From the NCBI GenBank assembly GCA_947307285.1, contig CAMZIS010000073.1:1-6565 (forward strand): a stretch of 6,565 bases of DNA, read 5' to 3'. The number at the start of each line of letters is the position of its first letter. The stretch's first letter is position 1. The translations under genes were made by a program, and so were the position numbers. The notes beneath the pieces were generated by a model, which ran no database searches, was not told the origin of the DNA, and worked only from the letters and a program-made list of their open reading frames with translations. The DNA comes from an uncultured Peptococcaceae bacterium (GTDB taxonomy: Bacteria; Bacillota; Dehalobacteriia; UBA4068). Below are positions 1 to 6,200 of the stretch, piece by piece.

Positions 1-155
1 AGCGGGTCCTTGAGGAAATCGTACTCCAGTCCGGTTTCCTCAGCTACTCGCTGCAACTCGGCTTCGGTGGGATTTACCAGATTGATCCAGCAATCCTTCT
101 CGATCCTGTCGGGGCTGATCAGCTTGTTGTCAACGGTGCGGTAAATGTTGATCAT
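1..155 (-). CDS. CorA-family divalent cation (Mg2+) transporter, N-terminal fragment
   Basis: This is the first 51 complete codons of a minus-strand gene that continues past the left edge. The protein begins MINIYRTVDNKLI and contains the segments CWINLVNPTEAEL (about residues 22-34) and EYDFLKDP (about 44-51). These match the start of the cytoplasmic funnel domain of CorA-like Mg2+/Co2+ channels of Firmicutes, where a W-x-N-L-x-N/D-P-T segment and a D-F-L-x-D-P segment recur. The family forms a pentameric inner-membrane channel whose C-terminal helices carry the GMN selectivity motif; that part lies outside the window, so Mg2+ rather than another divalent ion is inferred. The ATG at 155-153 is chosen because AAAGGAGG lies at 170-163 with 7 nt spacing. 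Transcription probably starts near 330 from the promoter at 337-365, giving a long leader that holds a small ORF and hairpins. The family call is fairly firm despite the short fragment. Confidence 0.82.
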   Translation of the reverse strand, partial: MINIYRTVDNKLISPDRIEKDCWINLVNPTEAELQRVAEETGLEYDFLKDP

Positions 156-173
156 AGCCGTGCCTCCTTTCGT

Positions 174-235
174 GTCGTATTGCATTGTACGACGGGAGAG
201 GCCGGCGCGAGACTTCAGGCACGGTCCGCTCCCGT
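174..235 (-). promoter_or_regulatory. corA leader hairpins with overlapping, mutually exclusive stems
   Basis: In the minus-strand transcript ACGGGAG (235-229) can pair with CTCCCGT (198-192), with smaller pairs possible inside. A second hairpin forms from GTCGTA (193-188) and TACGAC (179-174) around an 8-nt loop, and it ends 4 nt before the corA AAAGGAGG. The two structures both need bases 192-193, so in full form they exclude each other. The 5' arm of the first stem lies inside uORF codons 20-22. No long U-tract follows either hairpin, so control of translation or transcript stability is more likely than intrinsic termination. The pairing is read directly from the sequence; the regulatory function is inferred. 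Confidence 0.45.
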
Positions 236-292
236 AGATAAAGCATATAAGTGATAGTCGCAGCTTCTACTGCATTCGGGAACGCCGTCCAT
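215..292 (-). CDS. Putative 25-aa leader peptide (uORF) in the corA 5' leader
   Basis: A 25-codon ORF lies within the predicted corA transcript, from ATG 292-290 to TGA 217-215. It is preceded by AAAGGAGGTGA (307-297), an 11-nt perfect match to the usual anti-Shine-Dalgarno tail of 16S rRNA, with 7 nt between GGAGG and the ATG. That is the strongest ribosome binding site in the window. The peptide starts MDGVPECSRSC, goes on with DYHLYALSTG and ends ADRA. It has Cys7, Cys11 and His14, no signal peptide and no membrane segment. The stop lies 59 nt before the corA start. Codons 20-22 form the 5' arm of a hairpin in the leader, so translation should affect folding. I recognise no homologous family. 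It is most likely a regulatory leader peptide, but it could be a small functional protein or chance. The strong binding site and position argue for translation; the regulatory role is inference. Confidence 0.5.
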   Translation of the reverse strand: MDGVPECSRSCDYHLYALSTGADRA

Positions 293-336
293 AGTCTCAC
301 CTCCTTTAGGGTCCAATAAATGCCCTTATCTATAAC

Positions 337-365
337 ATTATATTCAATGGACAATCTTTTGGCAA
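337..365 (-). promoter_or_regulatory. Sigma-A-type promoter for the corA transcript
   Basis: Read on the minus strand, TTGCCA (365-360) is followed by a 17-bp spacer and a perfect TATAAT (342-337). The predicted transcription start is near 330, which puts the uORF start about 38 nt downstream and the corA start about 175 nt downstream. The -35 matches TTGACA at five of six positions. This is the best promoter match in the window. It points away from prs. Confidence 0.78.
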
Positions 366-443
366 GACAAAAAACAGCTGCACTCACATTTTTTCAATGG
401 ATGTGCGATCCGATCGTTTTATGAGTATCCGGCCGAAATAAAA

Positions 444-549
444 GCTGAATAATCTCAGCGAAAAATGGAGGAAAAGCCAAGATGATAGGGAATAGCTAAA
501 TAGTGCACCGGCCGTGGAGGCCGGGTGCGTCTTTCCTGTGGTTACCACA
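444..549 (+). promoter_or_regulatory. Structured 5' leader upstream of prs
   Basis: Several inverted repeats lie in a row before prs. GCTGA/TCAGC (444-448 with 455-459) has a 6-nt loop. A GC-rich hairpin pairs GCACC-GGCC (505-513) with GGCC-G-GGTGC (519-528), nine pairs with one bulged G and the loop GTGGA. It is enclosed by AGGAAA/TTTCCT (469-474 with 532-537), leaving an A/G-rich strand of about 30 nt (475-504) unpaired on the 5' side. TGTGGT-T-ACCACA (537-549) follows at once and shares T537 with the enclosing stem. I could not match this to a riboswitch class I know. It may be a cis-regulatory RNA, a weak attenuator (the tract after the hairpin is only TCTTTCC), or in part a DNA operator. 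I found no convincing promoter for prs in 366-443; the best candidate, TTCAAT-18-TTTTAT at 393-422, is poor. Confidence 0.4.
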
Positions 550-575
550 TACAAACAAGGGGGAACTGCCGAAAA

Positions 576-1523
576 ATGAGTAATCATAAGCTGAAGCTGT
601 TTACGGGGAACGCCAACCGCCAGCTGGGTGAGGAGATCGCCGAATACTTGGGCATTTCCTTGGGACAGGCCAAGGTTAAGCGTTTTGCTGACGGTGAGAC
701 CGCTATCGAGATCAACGAGAGCGTGCGCGGCGCTGATGTTTTTCTTATCCAGCCTACCTGCGCTCCGGTAAATGATAACCTGATGGAGCTGCTTATCATG
801 ATGGACGCCTGCCGCCGTGCTTCGGCGCAGCGCATCACTGCAGTGATCCCGTATTACGGATATGCTCGCCAGGAGCGTAAGACCAAGGCCCGTGACCCCA
901 TCTCCGCCAAGCTGGTTGCCAATCTGATCACCGAGGCCGGCGCTGACCGGGTCATCGCCATGGATCTGCACGCCAACGCCATACAGGGCTTCTTCGATAT
1001 ACCTGTGGACCATCTTCCCGCCGTGCCCATGCTGGCCGAATACTACAAGAGCATGGATACCAAGGATCTGGTTGTGGTCTCGCCGGATGTGGGCGGCGTG
1101 GTCCGCGCCCGCAATATGGCCAAGCGGCTGGGCGTCGATCTGGCCATCGTCGATAAACGGCGTGAGGAGGCCAACAAGGCCGAGATCATGAATGTCATCG
1201 GTAATATCCAGGGCAAGCGGGTCATCATGGTGGACGATATGATCGACACTGCCGGCACCATCTGCAAGGGCGCCAAAGCCCTGAAAGATATGGGCGCCAC
1301 TGAAGTATATGCCTGCTGCACCCATCCGGTGTTTTCTCCGCCGGCCATGGAGCGCCTGACCGATTCCGTCATTTCCGAGGTCCTGGTCACCAACACCATC
1401 CCCATCGACCCCCAGCGGCAGGGCAAATGTGATAAAGTCAAGGTCCTGTCAGTCGCCTCACTCCTGGGCGAGGCCATAGTGCGTATCCACGAAGGCCTGT
1501 CCGTCAGCCGCCTGTTCGACTGA
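576..1523 (+). CDS. prs: Ribose-phosphate pyrophosphokinase (PRPP synthetase)
   Basis: A complete 315-residue protein, the usual length for class I PRPP synthetase. It transfers pyrophosphate from ATP to ribose 5-phosphate, giving PRPP for purine, pyrimidine, NAD, histidine and tryptophan synthesis in the cytoplasm. Visible signatures are RFADGE (36-41), the ATP-binding loop YARQERKTKARDPISAK (96-112), DLHANAIQGFFDIPVDH (130-146) with catalytic-region His132, SPDVGGVVRAR (169-179), the flexible-loop DKRR (193-196), and the PRPP-binding VIMVDDMIDTAGT (216-228). The ATG at 576 is chosen because MSNHKLKLFTGN aligns with family N-termini and AAGGGGG (557-563) precedes it by 12 nt, somewhat long. 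A GTG at 525 in frame would add 17 residues but lies inside a hairpin and is rejected. No glmU lies directly upstream, unlike many Firmicutes; the gene has its own leader and is followed by a terminator, so it is probably monocistronic. Confidence 0.97.
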   Translation: MSNHKLKLFTGNANRQLGEEIAEYLGISLGQAKVKRFADGETAIEINESVRGADVFLIQPTCAPVNDNLMELLIMMDACRRASAQRITAVIPYYGYARQERKTKARDPISAKLVANLITEAGADRVIAMDLHANAIQGFFDIPVDHLPAVPMLAEYYKSMDTKDLVVVSPDVGGVVRARNMAKRLGVDLAIVDKRREEANKAEIMNVIGNIQGKRVIMVDDMIDTAGTICKGAKALKDMGATEVYACCTHPVFSPPAMERLTDSVISEVLVTNTIPIDPQRQGKCDKVKVLSVASLLGEAIVRIHEGLSVSRLFD

Positions 1524-1539
1524 TTATACAGCATGTTTC

Positions 1540-1571
1540 AGAGCAGCCTTTTAAAGGCTGCTCTTTTCTTT
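1540..1571 (+). terminator. Rho-independent terminator of prs
   Basis: AGAGCAGCC (1540-1548) pairs perfectly with GGCTGCTCT (1556-1564) around TTTTAAA, some of which can pair further. The stem is followed by the T-rich tract TTTTCTTT (1564-1571). It begins 17 nt after the prs stop codon, the expected place. Confidence 0.88.
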
Positions 1572-1614
1572 ATGGGCGGATACGGGCTGCCATTAATAGT
1601 ATTGCCAAATGCGT

Positions 1615-1649
1615 AAACGCCTCCCGACCTCATGTATCGGGAGACGTTT
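1615..1649. terminator. Second hairpin in the convergent gap, possible bidirectional terminator
   Basis: AAACG-C-CTCCCGA (1615-1627) pairs with TCGGGAG-A-CGTTT (1637-1649): twelve base pairs with one C/A mismatch and a 9-nt loop. The A-T ends give a short U run in both directions (TTTCT on plus, TTTACGCATTT on minus), so termination is weaker than at 1540-1571. It lies 45 nt past the stop codon of the minus-strand PRC-barrel gene, so it probably ends that transcript and may back up the prs terminator. Confidence 0.55.
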
Positions 1650-1693
1650 CTGTAATATGATATACAGATTATACAAAACAGTGGGCCGCTGAA

Positions 1694-2476
1694 TCATACC
1701 GGTTCTTTTTGACTGTTATCCGCTGCCGGTCCTTCATCCTCTGCGTGTTCCGCTATTGCTTTGACAGTCTCTTGTTCAGCGCATAGTCTTGACTCTTCCA
1801 TGGGCTTTTTGCCTGCATGCGGCTCTTCCACGTCATCTGAGTGCCCTTTATCCCGCAGCCGGGTCAGATTTGCCGTGAGTTTTTTTGCCCCCTGCATAGT
1901 AGAGCCGGCGAGGCTGCCCGCAGCCTCGCCGACTGCCCCGACCGCCGCATCTATGCCGGAACGCAGCGTGCTCTCTGCGGATATGGCTTCGTCTAAAGCA
2001 TCGTTTTTGAACATGACTGTTTGCGGCGAAATAGCTATTATGAAACGCCCCGGCAGCCGCAGCCGTTCTCTAAGCGGGCCATTGCTTACTTCCAACCAAA
2101 GCACACGTCCATCTTCGGTGGAAAAACTGAATTCTTCCACCCGCCCGATCACTCTTCCGCCGGCAGTAAAGGCGCGGGACCCTACCAGCGACAAAGGCCC
2201 GCGCCGCCGCCGGTCAGGCATGGCAAAGCCATTGCCCCGGCTCAGCAGCTTTTGGCTCTCCACAGTGATACGGTCTTCGCCGAAACTGCTTACAGCCGCG
2301 AACGCAAGCCAGCGGTCGTTCCGCGCCCGTCTTCCCCTGACGGTGAACCCGGCCACCCGCGGTTCCTGGGTTACTACGACTTGCCTGATCTGACCCAGCT
2401 CCAAACCCTCGCTGATGCTGATGACCCTCATACCCAGGACGGCAGAACGTGAGCGTTCCGTTATTTCAGTTTCCAT
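1694..2476 (-). CDS. PRC-barrel domain protein of unknown function
   Basis: A 260-residue minus-strand protein. The ATG at 2476 is preceded by AAAGGAGGGAGG (2492-2481) with close spacing. An ORF extending upstream to 2758 would cross the pth promoter and the start of pth, so it is rejected. Residues about 9-80 and 94-157 look like two PRC-barrel-type beta domains: LGMRVISISEGLELGQIRQV near the start of the first, and LVGSRAFTAGGRVIGRVEEF followed by GRVLWLEVSNG in the second. PRC barrels occur in photosynthetic reaction-centre subunit H and in RimM, and widely in Firmicutes as small proteins of unknown role. Residues 171-200 form a Gly/Ala-rich segment with G183-x3-G187-x3-G191, a glycine-zipper pattern. 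Residues about 208-260 are charged, acidic and probably disordered. No signal peptide or classical membrane helix is evident. Function is unknown. It is transcribed away from pth and converges on prs, so its location implies no partner. Confidence 0.8.
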   Translation of the reverse strand: METEITERSRSAVLGMRVISISEGLELGQIRQVVVTQEPRVAGFTVRGRRARNDRWLAFAAVSSFGEDRITVESQKLLSRGNGFAMPDRRRRGPLSLVGSRAFTAGGRVIGRVEEFSFSTEDGRVLWLEVSNGPLRERLRLPGRFIIAISPQTVMFKNDALDEAISAESTLRSGIDAAVGAVGEAAGSLAGSTMQGAKKLTANLTRLRDKGHSDDVEEPHAGKKPMEESRLCAEQETVKAIAEHAEDEGPAADNSQKEPV

Positions 2477-2506
2477 GGGCCTCCCTCCTTTTGGCAATAA
2501 ATATAT

Positions 2507-2534
2507 TTGCAAAAGCCCCGGCTTATGATAAAAT
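2507..2534 (+). promoter_or_regulatory. Promoter for pth-mfd, with an internal inverted repeat
   Basis: TTGCAA (2507-2512), a 16-bp spacer and TAAAAT (2529-2534) preceded by TGA, an extended -10 (TG-n), give a good sigma-A-type match. The start would be near 2541, about 24 nt before the pth ATG. The spacer holds AAGCC-CC-GGCTT (2513-2524), a short inverted repeat that could be an operator. The promoter of the divergent PRC-barrel gene must overlap this region, but on the minus strand only a TATATT (2505-2500) without a good -35 is visible. Confidence 0.62.
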
Positions 2535-2564
2535 AAAGCGCGGTGAAAGTTGTGGAGGACGCTC

Positions 2565-3170
2565 ATGAAGATCATTTTCGGCCTGGGCAATCCGGGCGGC
2601 AGATATGAATTATCCCGGCATAATTGCGGCTTTATGACACTGGATCGGATAGCCGCTGCTTTGGGCTGCTCTTTTGGCAAAAAAGAGCAGGACAATCTGA
2701 CTGCTTCCGGTTTGTATCGGGGGCAGAAGCTGCTGCTGGCTAAACCCCAGTCATTCATGAATCTTTCCGGCTTCCCGCTGACCCGTCTGTGCGCGTTTTA
2801 CAAAGTTGATTACAGCGATATCCTGGTCATCCATGATGATATGGACCTGCCTGCGGGCCAGCTTCGTCTGCGCCGCGGCGGACAGTCCGGCGGCCATAAC
2901 GGGATCAAATCCATCATCGAACAGACCGGGACCACTGCTTTCAACCGGTTGAAGATAGGCATTGGCCGCCCCCTGTTCGATACCATTGACCACGTGCTGC
3001 AGCCTATCGCAGCGGAAGACGCGCCCCTGTTCGCAGCCGCCTTCGATCGTGCTGCCCAAGCGGCTCTGTGCTGGGCTGACCAGGGCATAGCCGCGGCCAT
3101 GAACGAGTACAATAAAGCTGTGACACAGGAAGGCGAACAGCCCGCACAGAAAGAACAGCACAGCGATTAG
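2565..3170 (+). CDS. pth: Peptidyl-tRNA hydrolase
   Basis: A complete 201-residue protein, slightly longer than the usual 185-195 because of a polar tail (about 187-201, rich in Gln, Glu and Lys). Pth cleaves the ester bond of peptidyl-tRNA released from stalled ribosomes, freeing tRNA for reuse in the cytoplasm. The signature segments are all present: FGLGNPG with Asn9, catalytic His19 in LSRHN, QSFMNLSG with Met65 and Asn66, HDDMDLP with Asp91, GGHNGIKSI with Asn112, and RLKIGIGRP (128-136). These correspond to E. coli Asn10, His20, Met67, Asn68, Asp93 and Asn114. The ATG at 2565 gives the family's normal start and has GTGGAGG (2552-2558) 6 nt upstream. A TTG at 2550 in frame overlaps that site and is rejected. 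Mfd follows after 80 nt on the same strand with no convincing terminator between, so the two are probably one operon, a pairing common in Firmicutes. Confidence 0.97.
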   Translation: MKIIFGLGNPGGRYELSRHNCGFMTLDRIAAALGCSFGKKEQDNLTASGLYRGQKLLLAKPQSFMNLSGFPLTRLCAFYKVDYSDILVIHDDMDLPAGQLRLRRGGQSGGHNGIKSIIEQTGTTAFNRLKIGIGRPLFDTIDHVLQPIAAEDAPLFAAAFDRAAQAALCWADQGIAAAMNEYNKAVTQEGEQPAQKEQHSD

Positions 3171-3207
3171 AACGTGATTTTTTAACGGTCCCATATTTCT
3201 ACACCCC

Positions 3208-3227
3208 GGTACGGCGCAAGTCGTACC
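3208..3227 (+). promoter_or_regulatory. GNRA-capped hairpin between pth and mfd
   Basis: GGTACGGC (3208-3215) and GTCGTACC (3220-3227) form an 8-bp stem (one G-U pair) closed by the tetraloop GCAA, a GNRA loop. It ends 14 nt before the mfd Shine-Dalgarno. No U-tract follows, so it is not an intrinsic terminator. It might stabilise or process the intercistronic RNA or tune mfd translation. The pairing is seen directly; the role is unknown. Confidence 0.4.
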
Positions 3228-3250
3228 AATTCGGCGTATGCGGAGGAAGC

Positions 3251-6200
3251 ATGCAATCATTGATCGAGGCCTGGAAGAGCAGGGAAGAATACTTTGAACT
3301 GACGGCGAGCCTCATGCAAAGAAAGCCGGCGGCTTTTACCGGACTGCCTGTTTTGCCCCGGGCGGCTCTGGCTGCCGCTCTTTTCCAGGACCTGCCTTTC
3401 CCTATGCTGGTGCTGACGGCCACGGAAGACGAGGCTATGTCTTTTACGGAAAACCTGCGTCCTTTCCTGGGAGAGGCAGCGCAGCATTTTCCCGTGCTGG
3501 AGCTGCTGCCCTTTGAGGTATACGCTCATAATATCGAACTGGTCGCCGCCAGAGTCAGCGTGCTGTCCGCCCTGGCCCGCGGCGAAAAGCTGTTGGTGGT
3601 GGCCTGCGTCAACTCCGTAACGCGCAGGCTGGCTCCGCCGGAGGCTTTTCTGCGCCATCATCTGCGTCTTCGCAGGGGCGACGTGATCGAGCCGCGCGAT
3701 CTGGCGCTGAAGCTGGCAGACATGGGTTACGAACGGGTGCCGCTTACCGAGATACCCGGCTCTTTTTCCCAGCGCGGCAGCATCGTCGACGTTTTCCCCA
3801 TTGCCGCGCCGCGACCGCTGCGGCTGGAATTCTTTGACGATGAGATAGATTCCGTGCGCTTTTTCGATCCGGCGGAACAGCGTTCGCTGGAAGATGCGGA
3901 AGTCGCCTTCCTGCCGCCGGCGCGGGAACTGCCGGTCGATGCGGCAGCTCGCGAACGGGCCCGTCGGATGCTGAAAGGCGAATATGACAAAAGCTGGGCT
4001 TCCCTGCACGGACAGTCAAAAAAGAATCTGGAAAAGACCTACGGCCCCTTGCTGGAATACCTGCCGGAAGGGGTCTGGGATAACGCCATGGAGGCTTTGA
4101 CCGGATATTTCTATCCCTCAGCCTGCAGCATATTCGATTATTTGGGCGACGGTCTGGTGCTGCTGTCCGAACCGGACAGCATCCGCCGCGAGTCGCAGGA
4201 TGCGGAAAAGGAAAGAGAACTGCGTTACGTCGATCTGCTGCAGGACGGACGCCTGCTGTCTTCTTTTTATCATAACTTCCTCTCCTATGAAGAGCTGTAC
4301 AAAGCCTTTGCCGTCCGCAGGCTGCTGATGCTTTGCCAACTGGATCTAGGAGCAGGCATGATCGAACCCCAGCTGGACCGCCAGTTCCTGGCACGCGACT
4401 TGCCGGCCTACGCCAGCGCGCCCGCTCGCTTTGTGGAAGACCTGGAGCATTTTGTACGCGCCAAATATACGGTACTGCTCACCGCTTCCTCAGACGTGCG
4501 TCTGCAGCGCATCAGCGAGATTTTACGGGAAAACGCCTGCCCGCCCGTGCGGGTGGTGCGGGCCGGCTTTACCGCCGGTTTTGAAAGCCCACAGCTGAAA
4601 TGCGCGGTGATCACCGAACATGAGCTGTTTTCCCGCGCTCCCCGAAAAAAGCACCGCCGCATCCATAAGGGAGGGGAGAAGATCAACAATTTCCTTGATC
4701 TGCGCGTCGGTGATTACGTGGTCCATATCACCCAGGGCATCGGCCAGTATATGGGCGTGGAACGTCTGTCCATAGGTGATAACGAGCGGGACTACCTGCT
4801 GATAAAATACGCGGGCGAGGATAAGCTGTTCCTGCCCGTGGACCAGTTGGACCTGATCCAGAAATACGTGGGCTCCGAAACAGGCGCTCCCAAACTGTGC
4901 CGCCTGGGCGGCGGCGAGTGGAACCGCATCAAATCACGGGTTCGGGCTTCGGTGCGGGAAATGGCGGACGAACTGCTGAAGTTGTACGCCCAGCGCGAGC
5001 AGTCGCCGGGCTTTGCCTTTTCTCCTGATACGGTTTGGCAGCAGGAATTCGAAGACGCCTTCCCTTACGCGGAAACGGAGGATCAGTTGACCGCCGCCGA
5101 GGAGATCAAGGAAGATATGGAGCAGGAGAGGGTCATGGATCGCCTGCTCTGCGGCGATGTGGGCTACGGCAAGACGGAGATCGCCCTGCGCGCCGTGTTC
5201 AAGGCGGTACAGGACAGCAAGCAGGCCGCTATCCTGGTGCCCACCACGGTACTGGCGCAGCAGCACTATCGTACCCTGACCGAACGCTTTGCCGGATATC
5301 CTGTCAGCTGCGCCTGCCTTTCCCGCTTCATAACGGCCAAGGAGCAGAAAAAAGTATTGGAAAAGCTGGCCAGCGGTGAGCTGGACGTAGTTGTCGGCAC
5401 CCACCGCCTGTTGTCAGCGGACGTCAAGTTCAAAGACCTGGGGCTGCTGGTGGTCGATGAGGAACAGCGCTTCGGCGTATCCCATAAAGAAAAGATCAAG
5501 CAGCTGCGCACTCAGGTGGACGTGTTGACCCTGTCAGCCACGCCCATCCCGCGCACCCTGCATATGGCTCTGGTGGGCATGCGCGATATGAGCATCATTT
5601 CCACGCCGCCGGAATCGCGCATACCTGTCCAGACCTATGTGGTGGAATACCACGACCGTCTGATCCGCGACGCCATCGCCCGGGAGATCGGTCGCGGCGG
5701 CCAGGTGTTTTTCGTACACAACCGCGTGTTCAATATCTATGAGGTGGCGGACGAGCTGCGCCGCCTGCTGCCCGAGGCCCGCATCCTGGTAGGCCACGGT
5801 CAGATGAAGGAACGGGAGCTGGAGCAGGTGATGCTGGACTTCGTGGCCCACGAGGCCGACGTGCTGGTCTGCACCACTATCATCGAAAGCGGTCTGGACA
5901 TCCCTAACGCCAACACCCTCATCGTCAACGATTCCGACATGTTCGGACTTTCCCAGCTTTATCAGCTGCGGGGCAGGGTAGGACGCTCGGAGCGGCAGGC
6001 TTTCGCCTATTTCACTTTCCGCAAAGATCATGAAATAAACGATATCGCCAAAAAGCGGCTGATCGCCATCCGTGATTTCACCGAGCTGGGCTCCGGCTTC
6101 AAGATCGCCATGCGCGACCTGGAGCTGCGGGGCGCGGGCAATATTTTGGGCGCGGAGCAGCACGGCCACATAGCTGCCGTAGGCTTCGACCTCTACTGTA

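Noticed and set aside
156..330. M-box (ykoK) Mg2+ riboswitch in the corA leader
   Set aside because: The GGTGAG...ATGGA stretch recalls the start of the M-box, but the conserved CUGCUGCCC and GACGCCAAUGGGUCAACAG parts are absent, and the GGTGAG is explained as a Shine-Dalgarno sequence for the uORF.
130..387. 85-codon minus-strand ORF across the corA leader
   Set aside because: It overlaps the promoter, the corA start and the uORF in another frame, has no ribosome binding site at its start, and resembles no family I know.
500..537. Intrinsic terminator or attenuator upstream of prs
   Set aside because: The hairpin at 505-528 is strong, but the following tract (GTCTTTCCTG) is a poor U-run; it is kept as a structured leader instead.
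525..575. Upstream GTG start for prs, adding 17 residues
   Set aside because: The GTG lies inside the GC-rich hairpin, and the added residues match nothing at the family's N-terminus; the ATG at 576 gives the canonical start.
384..1325. 313-codon minus-strand ORF antisense to prs
   Set aside because: It lies over the clearly real prs gene, and its composition (many His, Gly, Asp) is typical of the antisense frame of a codon-biased gene.
1043..1534. 163-codon minus-strand ORF antisense to the end of prs
   Set aside because: A frame shadow of prs with Ser/Thr/Arg-rich low-information sequence and no recognisable domain; it also ends inside prs without a terminator.
1761..2393. 210-codon plus-strand ORF antisense to the PRC-barrel gene
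   Set aside because: Ser/Pro/Arg-rich shadow. The minus-strand gene has the ribosome binding site, domain signatures and terminator.
2477..2758. N-terminal extension of the PRC-barrel protein by 94 residues
   Set aside because: It would run antisense through the pth start and the shared promoter region, while the ATG at 2476 has an excellent ribosome binding site.
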